A DNA stretch of 64,000 nt from Mesorhizobium sp. AR10 (GCF_024746795.1 NZ_CP080524.1:2830001-2894000), one strand, 5' to 3'; shown: positions 43,018-52,568, counted from the first letter of the stretch. Numbers and translations are program-made. Notes: a model not told the origin generated them from the letters alone.

Positions 43018-43402
43018 CAATCATCTCCCTCACGTTGATCCGAAATCAATAACCCCGGAAGGTTCTGTTTGGTACATGCATCGATCCTGGCGCCTTCCGT
43101 GCCTCACTGCAGCTGAGACGCTGGCAGCCAAACGGCCGCTTTTCGTACTGCTCGCTTCAAACCGGACAGTCCGCTTGCGGCCCAAATGCTGCCGGGCGGC
43201 TATGCGCCGCATGGCAGTCATTCCTGCAGTCCCGTCGATTCACCAAGAGCGGACATCGGGAATGCACAGGCTACAGGCAGCTTTGCGCCGCATGTCGGAA
43301 GTAGAGAAGCGCTTTGCCGTTTCCTGAAAGCAGACATCGCCACTCCGGGTCCTCCAAAGCCTGCCCCCGAATGTTCGTCAATAAATACGCGACCCGCCAG
43401 CG
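43018..43402. other. Intergenic region carrying repeat copy B
   Basis: 385 bp between DUF1761 and the end of the ABC exporter permease gene. Contains the repeat at 43159-43185; no supportable gene. Confidence 0.5.
43159..43185 (+). repeat. Degenerate intergenic repeat, copy B
   Basis: 27-bp box ending GTCCGCTTGCGGCCCAA; one mismatch to copy A over the last 17 bases. The bases that follow (about 20) also resemble those after copy A, so the repeat unit is longer than the core. Confidence 0.5.
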
Positions 43403-44524
43403 TCAGATCCTGCGGAGCGCGTCAGCAGGGAGAAGGCGCGTGGCGCGCCAAGCCGGGTAGAGCGCGCCGAGGGGGCCAGCGATGAATACGAAGATCAGCG
43501 CCTGCGCGATCGACCAGCCTGACAGGTAGGGCACGATCAGCCCCGCCGCGAACTTTGTCTTCGCCGCCATTTCCATTGTAACAGCGCCGAGAATGATCCC
43601 TATAACCCCGCCGGCTGCGCTCATAAACACGCCTTCGATGAGAATGAGCCGAAGAATCCGCCGCGGCGACCAGCCAAGCGCTGCGAGAACTCCGATCTCG
43701 AACGTCCGTTCGTTCACGGCCATCAGAAGTGTATTGGCAACGGCGACAGAGGCCATCATCATGACAACCAGTGAAATTGTCTGGGCAATCGCCTGAAGCA
43801 GATCGAAGATGCGGATGCTGTTGGCAAACTGCTCTGTGTCGCCTACTTCGAACCCCGGTGCGGCCGCGATAAGGTGGGTTCGGGCAACAGCGATGTCGTT
43901 CTGGTCGAGCGGGCGCTTCAACCTCACCTCGAACAAGGTAAACACGTCCTCCCGCGACAGGAGTTGCTGCAGCCCTTCGAGCGGAACGATCGCGCTGTTC
44001 TGGTTCAGCATGGACGAGAACGACGCGATGCCGACGATCTGATAGGGCTGGAACTGGAGCTCGACTGTATCACCGACCCGCTTGTCCAAGGCGCTGGCGA
44101 TCGACTCGCCAAGGATCACGGACCACTGGTCCCCCGGTGCAGGGATTCGCCCCGCCACGAGGTGCATGTCTTTCCACAGAAAGCTGCCGCTCGGCCAGCC
44201 GGCCATGACAATATTTGCGGCGTCGTCAGCGGTGGTGATGTTCAGGAGAATGCCCGACACGGCCTCGACGTTTGGTACCGCGGAAAGCACCGAGCCCAAC
44301 GACCTGGGCACGGTGCTGCTCACTAGGTTGAACGCGCTGCGCTGGCTTACCACCAAATCCGCACCGTTCTCATCGATTCCCGATGCAAACGAGTGCTGGA
44401 CGCCAGCGGTCAGGCCGGTAAGTGCCACAAACCCCGCGACCGCCAAAGCGATGCCGAGAACCGTGAGAAGGGTGCGAAGCGGGCGTGCAATGAGACCGCG
44501 CAAGGGAAGGGTCAGCTCTGTCAT
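43403..44524 (-). CDS. ABC exporter permease (MacB/FtsX family)
   Basis: 373 residues. One N-terminal helix (LLTVLGIALAVAGFVALTG), a large periplasmic MacB-type domain (residues about 45-245) and three C-terminal helices from about 255. The segment MAVNERTFEIGVLAALGWS near residue 285 is the family's conserved cytoplasmic loop. Overlaps the ATPase gene by 4 bp. MacB-type systems extract lipids, lipoproteins or hydrophobic products from the inner-membrane surface. Here it is the last gene of the type III PKS unit, so it may export or flip the phenolic product. Confidence 0.85.
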   Translation of the reverse strand: MTELTLPLRGLIARPLRTLLTVLGIALAVAGFVALTGLTAGVQHSFASGIDENGADLVVSQRSAFNLVSSTVPRSLGSVLSAVPNVEAVSGILLNITTADDAANIVMAGWPSGSFLWKDMHLVAGRIPAPGDQWSVILGESIASALDKRVGDTVELQFQPYQIVGIASFSSMLNQNSAIVPLEGLQQLLSREDVFTLFEVRLKRPLDQNDIAVARTHLIAAAPGFEVGDTEQFANSIRIFDLLQAIAQTISLVVMMMASVAVANTLLMAVNERTFEIGVLAALGWSPRRILRLILIEGVFMSAAGGVIGIILGAVTMEMAAKTKFAAGLIVPYLSGWSIAQALIFVFIAGPLGALYPAWRATRLLPADALRRI

Positions 44525-45234
44525 GGGTTAGCGGATCGCTGCGCAGGCGCAGGCGTCGCCGCCGTTCGGCTGTCCGAACGGATGCGGCCGTCGGTTATCT
44601 CGACGCGCCGCCCGCACAGTGCGGCCACGTCCTCGTCATGCGTCACCACGATCACCGCGGTACCGAACTCGCGATGCACGTTGCCAATGATGTTCATCAC
44701 CGATTGGCTCGTCTGCACGTCGAGGCTTCCTGTCGGCTCGTCGGCAACGAGAAGCTTCGGACGGTTGGCGAGCGCGCGGGCAATTGCAAGCCGCTGGCGC
44801 TCGCCGCCCGAAAGCTCTGCCGGCCGGAGCGTAGCGCGCTCGGCAAGACCGAACCGTGCCAGAAGTTCGAGCGCGCGAACGCGACGCTGGCGCGCTCCGC
44901 CGAGGTTTCCCAACAACGCCACCTCGATGTTCTCGCGCGCCGACAAGGACTGCAGCAGGAAGAAGTTCTGGAAAACGATGCCGATCCTGCTGGCTCGCAC
45001 GGCCGCCCATGCAGCCCTGCCGTTGACGGCTCGTCCTTCAAACCGAATTTCGCCGCGCGTCGGCCGGTCGAGCCCACAGATAAGGTTCAGGATCGTGGAC
45101 TTGCCACTCCCGCTCCGGCCGACAATGGCGACGGTCTCGTCATCCTCGATCGCGAGCGACACATCGTCAACGGCGACGATGCGGCCGCCGTCAAAGTCGC
45201 GGCCGACATTGCTCAATTCGACGAGGGCGGACAT
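44521..45234 (-). CDS. ABC exporter ATP-binding protein (LolD/MacB-type)
   Basis: 237 residues from the ATG at 45234; the frame upstream overlaps the spacer and is not protein-like. Walker A GRSGSGKST near residue 41, signature LSGGERQRL near 142, Walker B LLVADEPTGSLD near 165 and H-loop THDED near 200. The LolD/MacB subfamily has exactly the DEPTG(S/N)LD form seen here. Works with the 43403 permease; 16 bp after the MlaC-like gene. Confidence 0.87.
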   Translation of the reverse strand: MSALVELSNVGRDFDGGRIVAVDDVSLAIEDDETVAIVGRSGSGKSTILNLICGLDRPTRGEIRFEGRAVNGRAAWAAVRASRIGIVFQNFFLLQSLSARENIEVALLGNLGGARQRRVRALELLARFGLAERATLRPAELSGGERQRLAIARALANRPKLLVADEPTGSLDVQTSQSVMNIIGNVHREFGTAVIVVTHDEDVAALCGRRVEITDGRIRSDSRTAATPAPAQRSANP

Positions 45235-45250
45235 GAGCACGGCAGCGGAG

Positions 45251-45868
45251 TCATACCCGGCCTTTCCTGAGATCGGCGACAAGTGCGGGGATCGAGCCGC
45301 CATTGCCGGCGAGCAGCTGGGCAATGCGGTCCCGCTGCTGCACGGTCACGGAGCCGCCGTCGACAAAGACATCGCCGATGCATAGTTGTCCGCGGCAGTG
45401 GCGCACACGCCAGTCCACCGACGTCGGGCCATGGAGCGCCCGGCGGAACTCGCTGCGCACCAGGATGTCGCCGTTGGCCAAAGCCTTTGTGCCGAGCACG
45501 GTGAAATTCTTGTCCTGCGTCCGCTCCAGTTTGTCGGCCAACCTGTGCGCGATAGCATAAAGAAGCGCATCGACCACGGCGGCGCGGTCGTCCGCACTCG
45601 CGCTGCGCCAATGCGTCCCGAGCACGGCTTTGGCGATCCCCTTTCCGTCGAAGGCCGCGGAGATCGAGCGCAGCTGCGCCGCCTCGGCGGGTCCACCATG
45701 CCCAAGCACGATCGCCGCCTGGCGCACAGTCTCAACCAACCTGACCGCATCACTCTGCTCATCGGCGGATGCCGAAAGCGGTGGGGCGCAGGTCGCGACC
45801 AACAGAGGGAAGAGCAACAGCCGGGCCAAGGCTGCCCAGCTTGCGTGCGACCATAGGGCTGTCGTCAT
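45251..45868 (-). CDS. MlaC/Ttg2D-family periplasmic lipid-carrier-like protein
   Basis: 205 residues. Signal peptide (hydrophobic LLLFPLLVATCAPP, cleavage near SASA). The mature part has the MlaC pattern: an N-terminal helical region, then LERTQDKNFTVLGTKALAN and VDWRVRHCRGQLCIGDVFVDG, the strand-turn motif that closes the lipid pocket. The two nearby Cys (HCRGQLC) are unusual for MlaC and could form a disulfide. It lies between a sulfotransferase and a MacB-like ABC pair, which suggests carriage of a lipid product through the periplasm. Confidence 0.78.
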   Translation of the reverse strand: MTTALWSHASWAALARLLLFPLLVATCAPPLSASADEQSDAVRLVETVRQAAIVLGHGGPAEAAQLRSISAAFDGKGIAKAVLGTHWRSASADDRAAVVDALLYAIAHRLADKLERTQDKNFTVLGTKALANGDILVRSEFRRALHGPTSVDWRVRHCRGQLCIGDVFVDGGSVTVQQRDRIAQLLAGNGGSIPALVADLRKGRV

Positions 45869-45877
45869 GATCCCATG

Positions 45878-47095
45878 TCATCCAATGCGCGGTTGGCTGT
45901 CAATATTGAGCGTCCCGGGAGCCTGCGCCGGCGCATGCCCAAAAGCGGCTGCCAGCGGTGCGAGGCGAGCTACGCGCGCTTTCTGCCTTTCCGTCAGGTC
46001 GAGATGGCGGTTGCGCATCTGTTTGCCGAACGTCGCTGCGACCTGCAGCATCCCCTCCTCGCAACCGCGGGAAAATGGCAGGCCGAGTTCGCCGTAGATA
46101 CGCTTCATCTCGCCCACAGGGTCGGCACTGAGATCCTGCAGCCGCACTTCCGCGAGGTCGGCGGCTGGAATCTGGGCTCTGTCCGCCAGATAATGCGTCT
46201 CCGTCGCGAGATATTCCTGAGCGATGATCTCCTCCTGCTCGTCCTCGGGCAGTGGCGACTGCAGGGCGAATGCGCGTTGCAGTTCGCGCGCCAGAAGGAG
46301 GTTGGACCGGAACACCGCTTCCGGCGACCGGGAGATGTGGACAAACTTGGCGCCCGGGAACAGGTCCAACAGGTAGCGGACACGCGCTGTATGGCTCGGC
46401 GACTTGAGCAGAAGTCGCCGCCCGCCTGCAAAGAGAGTGAGCTTCCGGACGAAAGCGAACTGATGAGAGCGCCAGCGGCTCAACTCGTCCGCCGAAAGCC
46501 TGTCGAGATCGTGAAATCGATTGAAGAAGGCTTGCCGGCGGGGAAGCACGGCGCGTCCCGCGAGGATGGACATTCCACCCAGATTGTTCAACGCGAAGTC
46601 ATCCTCCGCTGGCAGCTTGGCGCCCACCGGAACGACTGCGTCGAGGCGCGTCAATGGTAGCAAGGGTACGAACAGGTAGCGCAGGAGAACCCAGCCAAGG
46701 ACGAATGTCTGCGGGGCGAGGACCTGCGGCCAGCTCGGCGATCTCAGGCCCGGGTCGGCTGCCAGCAGGTTCTGCAAGAACGTCGTTCCGGATCGGAAGT
46801 AGCCGAGAACGAACACAGGGGCGTTATCCCGCTCCATCCGGGGAGGACGCAGCCGCAGCCATGCTCCAAGGATCACGCGCTCCGGCAGGGAGGCGATCGT
46901 GTTGATGCCGGAAAGCAGCAGCAGGAGCAACAGGCGCGGCCAGTAGGCAAAGGGGATCTGGCCTTCCGCGCGCCATAAGACCCGCAGTACGGCGTCAAGA
47001 GGCGCCACCCACATAAAGTGCGGATACGGCAAATACGGCACCAACCAGCGGCCTGCGAAAGCTCGGATGCGGTGTTGCACATTGTTCGATGCCAT
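45878..47095 (-). CDS. Sulfotransferase family protein
   Basis: 405 residues from the ATG at 47095, whose first base is shared with the PKS stop codon (TGATG). The frame upstream belongs to the antisense of the PKS. PAPS 5'-phosphosulfate loop VLGYFRSGTTFLQN at 96-109 and the 3'-phosphate motif HISRSPEAVFRSN near 245. A hydrophobic stretch (YWPRLLLLLLLSGINT, 51-66) suggests membrane association, as in lipid sulfotransferases. It would sulfate the PKS product or a downstream lipid using PAPS. The coupling to the PKS gene argues for a shared pathway. Confidence 0.83.
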   Translation of the reverse strand: MASNNVQHRIRAFAGRWLVPYLPYPHFMWVAPLDAVLRVLWRAEGQIPFAYWPRLLLLLLLSGINTIASLPERVILGAWLRLRPPRMERDNAPVFVLGYFRSGTTFLQNLLAADPGLRSPSWPQVLAPQTFVLGWVLLRYLFVPLLPLTRLDAVVPVGAKLPAEDDFALNNLGGMSILAGRAVLPRRQAFFNRFHDLDRLSADELSRWRSHQFAFVRKLTLFAGGRRLLLKSPSHTARVRYLLDLFPGAKFVHISRSPEAVFRSNLLLARELQRAFALQSPLPEDEQEEIIAQEYLATETHYLADRAQIPAADLAEVRLQDLSADPVGEMKRIYGELGLPFSRGCEEGMLQVAATFGKQMRNRHLDLTERQKARVARLAPLAAAFGHAPAQAPGTLNIDSQPRIG

Positions 47096-48165
47096 CAGGC
47101 AGTCCGGAACATCATGGTCTCGGTTGTCAATCCCGGCCCGAACGCCATGCCGCAGCCGAGCAGGCCCGATGGCTCCTTCAGCATTTCGGCCATCACGAAC
47201 ATGACGGTTGCCGACGACATGTTGCCGTATCGCCGCAGCACTTCGCGCGACGCGGCGAGCGCGGTCGGCTCCAGTTTGAGTGCCCGCTCGACCGCGTCGA
47301 GCACGGAGCGGCCGCCGGGATGCACCGCCCACAAATCGACCTCCCTGGCAGGCCTGCCGCCGAGGATGGCCGGATGGTCGTTGCGCAGCATCTCACGCAC
47401 CGCGCCGGGAACCTGGCCGGACAGCACCATGTCGAAGCCGTCGTCGCGGATGTGCCAGCTCATCAGCTCCTTGCGCTCCACTGCCACGATGGCGTGGAAG
47501 CTTTCGAGCAGGATGCCGTACGGTTCGGCCGTGACCAGCGCGGCCGCGCAACCGTCGCCCCACAGGCAGAACGAGATCAGCTTCTCAAGCTCGGCGGCTT
47601 CCCTGAAATGGAGCGTGCACAATTCGATGTTGACGATCAGCACGCGGGCTTTCGGGTCGGAGCGCACGATATGGCGTGACAGCTTCAAGGCGTTGATTGC
47701 GGCATAGCATCCCATGAAGCCGACGATGGTCCGCTCGACAGACGTTGCCAGGCCGCATCGCTGCACCAGCTCGAGGTCGATGCCAGGCGCCGAAAAGCCA
47801 GTGCAGCTCGTCACGATCAAATGCGTGATCAGCGAGCGGTCGTCGTCCGCCAGAAGCTTGTCGACAGCCTTTTGCGCCAGCTCCGGCGCGGCGGCCTCGT
47901 ACATCTCCATACGGATTGCGGTGCTGGCGAACGAGCCCCTGACCGAGGTGCCGGCGCGGTCAATTGCCCCACCGCGCGGATCGTCGGCGGGCGCAAAGCA
48001 GGAATAGCGATGTTCGATCCCGGCGAGAGCGACCATTCGTTCGAAGAGCGTAAGGCGCTGGGCATCGTCTTCCAGCAGCAAAGCTCCATAGCGGAGGTAG
48101 AACTGATGCACGTCGTGTTCTGGTACTGACGTGGCAATGCGGTTCAGATGCGCTTGAGGGGACAA
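47095..48165 (-). CDS. Type III polyketide synthase (chalcone/stilbene synthase family)
   Basis: 356 residues from a TTG at 48165; GGAG lies about 5 bp upstream and later starts would remove the conserved N-terminal strand. Complete catalytic triad: Cys153 in GFMGCYAA, His282 in VHPGGRS, Asn315 in RRYGNMSS. The C-terminal GFGPG-type loop reads GMAFGPGLTTE. The bacterial group includes alkylresorcinol and alkylpyrone synthases, which extend long acyl starters with malonyl-CoA. Followed directly by a sulfotransferase, and divergent from a methyltransferase-flavoprotein pair. Confidence 0.9.
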   Translation of the reverse strand: MSPQAHLNRIATSVPEHDVHQFYLRYGALLLEDDAQRLTLFERMVALAGIEHRYSCFAPADDPRGGAIDRAGTSVRGSFASTAIRMEMYEAAAPELAQKAVDKLLADDDRSLITHLIVTSCTGFSAPGIDLELVQRCGLATSVERTIVGFMGCYAAINALKLSRHIVRSDPKARVLIVNIELCTLHFREAAELEKLISFCLWGDGCAAALVTAEPYGILLESFHAIVAVERKELMSWHIRDDGFDMVLSGQVPGAVREMLRNDHPAILGGRPAREVDLWAVHPGGRSVLDAVERALKLEPTALAASREVLRRYGNMSSATVMFVMAEMLKEPSGLLGCGMAFGPGLTTETMMFRTA

Positions 48166-48206
48166 AATTGCTCCGACAATGAGCCCAATCGGGTCTCATA
48201 AGAGGT

Positions 48207-48232
48207 CTAGGAATTGGGGAAGCGTTTCCTAG
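48207..48232. promoter_or_regulatory. Inverted repeat in the divergent PKS promoter region
   Basis: CTAGGAA (48207-48213) and TTCCTAG (48226-48232) with a 12-nt spacer, in the 291-bp divergent region between the PKS gene and the methyltransferase gene. Symmetry and spacing fit a dimeric regulator site. No regulator gene is within the cluster; nothing else in this spacer looks like a gene. Confidence 0.4.
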
Positions 48233-48456
48233 GGCAAACGTCGGCATAAGGTATTTTATTGCGGGGCGCCGATATTTCTCATTAGCAAACTGTGATACCA
48301 GCCTCCAATCTTGTATGAAAGGGACCGAGGTTCGGCTTCGCCATCCGGATTGAGTTCACATGCGAGTTCCGCCATGAACCGCGCGGAGCCATGAAGGTAC
48401 GACCGAATTCTATTTGCCGGATTGCCGGCTGAAGCCCTAGATTTCCGATCCATCGC

Positions 48457-49161
48457 ATGACCGACATAAACATCCGGCATCTGGAGCCAGAGCTCCTCGA
48501 CGACCTCCCGGCCGATGATCCCCGTGCGATCGCATCCCGTCGTGATCTCGTTCGCATCAATGCATTGATGTTCCAGGCCAGGTTCATGGCATCGCTCTTG
48601 CGGGCGAACGTGCAAACGCTGCCGCTGCGCATCCTCGAAATAGGCGCCGGTGACGGAAAGTTCATGCTGACAGTGGCGCGGCTGATGGCGCGGCGTTGGC
48701 CCAACGTCGAGATCGTTATGGTCGACAGGATCGGCCTGATCGGAAAGGATGTGTGCAACGCTTTCGCCAAATTTGGTTGGCGGGCGCAACCCGTAACCGC
48801 CGATATATTCGATTGGACAGGAGACAGGCCCTTCGATCTTGTCTGCGCCAACCTTATCCTCCATCATTTCGACGATACACGCCTCCTGGAGCTGTTTTCC
48901 CGGATCATGGCGATGGCCCCCATGCTCGTCGCTACGGAGCCATTCAGGGCCAAGGTGCCACTTGTCGCGACACGGTTGCTGCCATTGATCGGCGCCTGCG
49001 CGGTGACACTGAACGACGCGGCGCAAAGTGTCCGCGCCGGTTTTCGCGGCACGGAACTTTCACAATTGTGGCAACTGTCAGGGGGAACGCCTGTGATTGA
49101 GGGCCGCCGGGGCCTGTTCACTCACGCTTTTGTCGGTGCCAGCGTGCCCGGCGCGAGATGA
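48457..49161 (+). CDS. SAM-dependent methyltransferase
   Basis: 234 residues, class I Rossmann fold. SAM-binding motif I ILEIGAGDGKFML near residue 60, acidic motif II VMVDR near 88, and motif IV FDLVCANLILHHFDD near 130. First gene of the plus-strand arm of the PKS cluster; 4-bp overlap with the flavoprotein gene. In streptomycete phenolic-lipid pathways (srsA-srsB-srsC) the equivalent enzyme methylates the resorcinol made by the PKS. By context it is an O- or C-methyltransferase for the PKS product. Confidence 0.84.
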   Translation: MTDINIRHLEPELLDDLPADDPRAIASRRDLVRINALMFQARFMASLLRANVQTLPLRILEIGAGDGKFMLTVARLMARRWPNVEIVMVDRIGLIGKDVCNAFAKFGWRAQPVTADIFDWTGDRPFDLVCANLILHHFDDTRLLELFSRIMAMAPMLVATEPFRAKVPLVATRLLPLIGACAVTLNDAAQSVRAGFRGTELSQLWQLSGGTPVIEGRRGLFTHAFVGASVPGAR

Positions 49162-50330
49162 TGCACGACGCAATTGTCATCGGAGCTGGCCCCGCCGGCA
49201 GCTCTACCGCCATCGCGTTGGCCCAACATGGCTGGTCGGTGGCAATGGTGGAGAAGGTGGTGTTCCCTCGCCGAAAGGTCTGCGGCGAATTCATGTCAGG
49301 GACCAGTCTTGCCTTGCTTGACCGGTTGGGCGTCGGCGAGATCTGGCGCGCGGAAGCCGGCCCGGAAGTACGTCGCGTTGGGTTCTTTTCGGGCGATGTC
49401 TCGGCGCAGGCGCGAATGCCGATCGCCAGGACGGGTCTCGGCCGCGCGCTCGGCCGCGACCGTTTGGATTACATCCTCTTGCAGGCCGCCGAACGCGCGG
49501 GTGTCGAAATTCTCCAGCCTTGCAAGGCCGTCGCCATTCATCAGCGCGATGATTTGCAATTTGTGACCGTGGAGGCGGGCCAGCAACAAAAGGTTTTGAG
49601 CGCACCTGTCATAATTGCCGCGCACGGCTCCTGGGAAGCCGGGAAACTCCCAAGCCAGCTTGAAAGAACAAACCGACCCTCCGACCTTTTCGGATTCAAG
49701 GCGCATTTTACCGGCGCCGCGCTGCCGCCCGACTTGATGCCGCTGCTGGTATTCCCGGGCGGCTATGGTGGAATGGTAACGGCGGACCGCGGCCGGGTTT
49801 CGATTTCCTGCTGTATCCGCAGGGATGTTCTATCCGGGCTGCGCGAGCGCTTTGGAAACATTGCGGCTGCCGATGCACTGTGGCGCCACGTCCTGGCTTC
49901 GTGCCAAGGCGTAGGGACTGTGCTGGCCGGTGCCGAACTGGATGGCCCGTGGCTCGCCGCGGGACCGATTCATCCCGGTATTCGAGCTGGCTATGATCAG
50001 GGCATCTTCCGCGTCGGCAACATCGCAGGCGAGTCACACCCTGTCATCGCGGAAGGCATTTCGATGGCGTTGCAATCCGGCTGGCTCCTTGCGAGAGAAC
50101 TAATCGCATCGGGCAAAGGTCGCGAGGGCCACGACGCCGCCGGACGTCGCTACGAACGCGCGTGGCGTCGGCAATTCTCGGCTCGTCTGCGTGCCGCGGC
50201 CTTGATTGCCCGAATAGCGCTTGGGCCCGGAGGCGGGGCGGCCATGCGTGTCGTGATCAATATTTTTCCAGCGGCTTTAACGCTTGGCGCTCGACTGAGT
50301 GGAAAGACCCAGCGTGTGCCGGGCTTTTGA
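49158..50330 (+). CDS. FAD-dependent oxidoreductase (geranylgeranyl-reductase/monooxygenase-like)
   Basis: 390 residues. FAD dinucleotide fold IGAGPAGSSTAIALAQ at residues 8-23, the Pro-Arg-rich FPRRKVCGEFMS motif near 38 shared by geranylgeranyl reductases and some aromatic hydroxylases, and the second FAD motif VGNIAGESHPVIAEGIS near 290. C-terminal hydrophobic region suggests membrane contact. Overlaps the methyltransferase gene (ATGA). Analogy with SrsC suggests ring hydroxylation toward a quinone; chain reduction is the alternative. Confidence 0.83.
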   Translation: MMHDAIVIGAGPAGSSTAIALAQHGWSVAMVEKVVFPRRKVCGEFMSGTSLALLDRLGVGEIWRAEAGPEVRRVGFFSGDVSAQARMPIARTGLGRALGRDRLDYILLQAAERAGVEILQPCKAVAIHQRDDLQFVTVEAGQQQKVLSAPVIIAAHGSWEAGKLPSQLERTNRPSDLFGFKAHFTGAALPPDLMPLLVFPGGYGGMVTADRGRVSISCCIRRDVLSGLRERFGNIAAADALWRHVLASCQGVGTVLAGAELDGPWLAAGPIHPGIRAGYDQGIFRVGNIAGESHPVIAEGISMALQSGWLLARELIASGKGREGHDAAGRRYERAWRRQFSARLRAAALIARIALGPGGGAAMRVVINIFPAALTLGARLSGKTQRVPGF

Positions 50331-50713
50331 CGTCAAGTAGCGCGGCTCGTCGACCAACTGAATGGGGCGCTGGGGTGACGTAGAGGGTAACGTTAGCCGC
50401 CCTTGCTGACGTATGAGATTCGGCCCGGTGCTAATCGCCGGCTCTGACCGAAGGGCAGATGGATTTCCGCTTCCGCAAAGGTTTGCCGAAACCCGCCCTT
50501 CCGCTCTCGGCCCAATTCCCGCCGCTGCGCCATCACAACGGCCGCTCGGCACCGCGAATTGACCTTCAGCCTGTCGATATGAAGGTCCTGGGTGGATATG
50601 TCCGCCGACGGTCCATTCAGAGGCAAGCCACGCCGGCTTGAGCTGCCGCCGTCGCCGCGACCTCGGGGAAGTGCAAAGGTGCATCCCGCGTCCCGATGCT
50701 TGCCGGTTGCACC
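50331..50713. other. Convergent intergenic region carrying repeat copy C
   Basis: 383 bp between the convergent flavoprotein and iminopeptidase genes, separating the PKS cluster from the LuxR-solo locus. Holds the repeat at 50489-50515; no gene seen. Confidence 0.5.
50489..50515 (+). repeat. Degenerate intergenic repeat, copy C
   Basis: 27-bp box ending TTCCGCTCTCGGCCCAA; two mismatches to copy A over the last 17 bases. The first ten bases resemble copy B. Confidence 0.45.
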
Positions 50714-51640
50714 TCAGTCCTGCGTCTTGAGGAAGTCCGAGACAGTGCGCATGCAGAGCTCCCGCTCCTCGACATGCGGCATGTGGCTCGAATGTTCGAA
50801 CAGTACCCATCGAATACTCGGAACGCGCTCCACATAGGGTCGAACTACCTCGCGCGTGGCCTCGTCGTGGCGGCCCGAAATCAGCAGTGTCGGCACCGCG
50901 ATGTCGGGCAGCCGGTCCTCGATGGTCCAGTCCTTCATCGTACCGATGACGTGGAATTCGGTAGGGCCGTTCATGTTGCGGTAGACCGTGTTGTCCTCGT
51001 CCATGATGGCGAAGGTCCGCGCCACCTCCGGCGGCCATGGCACGACCCGGCAGACATGTCGGTCGTAGAACACGCGCGAGGCTGCTACATATTCAGGATC
51101 GGTGATCGTGCCGGCGGCCTCGTGCCGTGTGAGTGTATCCTGGACGTCGGCGGGCAGTTCACGGCGCAGCCGATTGGCCTCGGACACCCAGGTGCGCATG
51201 TTGGCCGGCGAGTTGGCGATCACCAGGGCCTTGAGGCCCTCCGGCCGGCGCACGGCATGCTCGGCGCCGAGCATGCCGCCCCAGGACTGGCCAAGAAAGG
51301 CGTAGCGCTGCTCGATCCCGAGCGACCGCAACAGCGTATCGAGCTCGTCCAGGAACAGGTCGACGGTCCAGAAGTCTGGTCCCTTCTCCGGCAGCCGAGT
51401 GGAGTTGCCATTTCCGAGCTGGTCGTAGTGTATCACGGCCCGGCCATCGAGAGCCGCGATGTCCTTGAAGGTGTCGACATAGTCGTAGGTACAGCCTGGC
51501 CCCCCATGTGCGACCACCAGGGGGAGCCTCGGCGAGCCTAGGTTGCCGGCGATGCGGTACCAGATGCGGTGGCCGCGAAACGCGACATGGCCTTCCTTCG
51601 CTTCCGTCACGGCGGCTCTCCTCGTTGCGGTGGGCATCAT
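50714..51640 (-). CDS. pip: Proline iminopeptidase-family hydrolase (first copy)
   Basis: 308 residues from 51640 (two adjacent ATG codons, 51640 and 51637). Peptidase S33 alpha/beta hydrolase: oxyanion motif [10 protein letters not shown] near residue 42, nucleophile [11 protein letters not shown] near 120, Asp in ISGRHDEA and His in SSHMPHVEE. Encoded 50 bp downstream of the LuxR-type gene on the same strand. A second copy sits on the other side of the regulator (52569). In PipR/OryR loci this gene is the regulator's main target and may release or process a peptide-like signal. Confidence 0.85.
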   Translation of the reverse strand: MMPTATRRAAVTEAKEGHVAFRGHRIWYRIAGNLGSPRLPLVVAHGGPGCTYDYVDTFKDIAALDGRAVIHYDQLGNGNSTRLPEKGPDFWTVDLFLDELDTLLRSLGIEQRYAFLGQSWGGMLGAEHAVRRPEGLKALVIANSPANMRTWVSEANRLRRELPADVQDTLTRHEAAGTITDPEYVAASRVFYDRHVCRVVPWPPEVARTFAIMDEDNTVYRNMNGPTEFHVIGTMKDWTIEDRLPDIAVPTLLISGRHDEATREVVRPYVERVPSIRWVLFEHSSHMPHVEERELCMRTVSDFLKTQD

Positions 51641-51690
51641 AGGGGGAGCCTTCCCGAGGCGGCAGCTATGAAAAGTAATAGGTCTCTCCG

Positions 51691-52470
51691 TCAGTTGTCG
51701 AGCAGGCGGAAATGCGCGGCGCGAACGACGGCCTGCGTGCGGTTCCTGGCGCCCAGCTTCCTGGCGGCGGCCGTGAGGTGCATGACGACCGTGGGAACCG
51801 AGCGCCCGATGACGCGTGAGATCTCCTTGGCAGAGAGGCCATGTGCCGAATGGCGGAGACACTCGCGCTCACGCTCGGTCAGCGCCGGCAGTCGCGGACT
51901 GAGGGCCGAGCGGTTGTAGTAGGCATAGGCCGCGTCATGGAAGACATGCGATAGCAGGCCGAACTGGGCGATGCTTCCGAGATCGCGCGGAACATCTTGT
52001 CCGGCGCCGAAATGTACCCCGGTGACCGTGGCATAGCCGCCGCGCGGCATATGAATGGGGATCGTCACGCCTCGGGTGAGACCGCGCTCTCGCAGATATC
52101 GCGCCACCGGCTCCGTCGTCTCGTTGAGTAGCTCGCGTATTTCCGTGTCGGCTCCATCGTCGTAGTTCCAGGCGAAAGGCCTGGAGCTACGCGCAGCGAC
52201 GAGTTGCACTGGATCGATGCGGAAGTAGCCGCGATCGCACCAATAATCCTGCATGTCGTCATCGATGTTGCGCAGCTTGAGCATTGACGGGATCATGATC
52301 GAGCCGTCGAGGTCGTAAGGCACGGGCGTATAGTCGTAGATCAAGGCCTCGTAGCCGAGTCCGCGCATCGCTACGAACGCCTCGTCGATGCAACTGTCCA
52401 GTGTGTCATGGCGAGCGAAACGCCGCCTCATCGTGGTGATTTCGTCCAGCATGAACTCTTCCGCCGACAC
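51691..52470 (-). CDS. LuxR-family solo regulator, plant-associated (PipR/OryR-type)
   Basis: 259 residues from a GTG start; the in-frame ATG at 52452 may be the real start because GGGAGG abuts the GTG. Autoinducer-binding domain, then a C-terminal GerE helix-turn-helix ([20 protein letters not shown]). In the ligand pocket the two AHL-defining aromatics are replaced by Met73 and Trp77 ([12 protein letters not shown]), while Asp86, Pro87 and Trp101 are kept. This is the diagnostic pattern of plant-associated LuxR solos that answer plant compounds instead of AHLs. No luxI gene is nearby. Two iminopeptidase genes and a peptide ABC importer flank it. Confidence 0.9.
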   Translation of the reverse strand: MSAEEFMLDEITTMRRRFARHDTLDSCIDEAFVAMRGLGYEALIYDYTPVPYDLDGSIMIPSMLKLRNIDDDMQDYWCDRGYFRIDPVQLVAARSSRPFAWNYDDGADTEIRELLNETTEPVARYLRERGLTRGVTIPIHMPRGGYATVTGVHFGAGQDVPRDLGSIAQFGLLSHVFHDAAYAYYNRSALSPRLPALTERERECLRHSAHGLSAKEISRVIGRSVPTVVMHLTAAARKLGARNRTQAVVRAAHFRLLDN

Positions 52471-52568
52471 CCTCCCGGACCCACCCTATCACTTCTTATA
52501 GCTAACGCACTCACAACGTTTCGCTTAAAATATGAGCATGCCTAAAAGCTGTGCATTCGGAGCGAATC

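Noticed and set aside
52471..52568. Search for a lux-box in the LuxR/iminopeptidase divergent promoter
   Set aside because: No inverted repeat of about 20 bp with convincing symmetry could be seen by eye, so no site is claimed.
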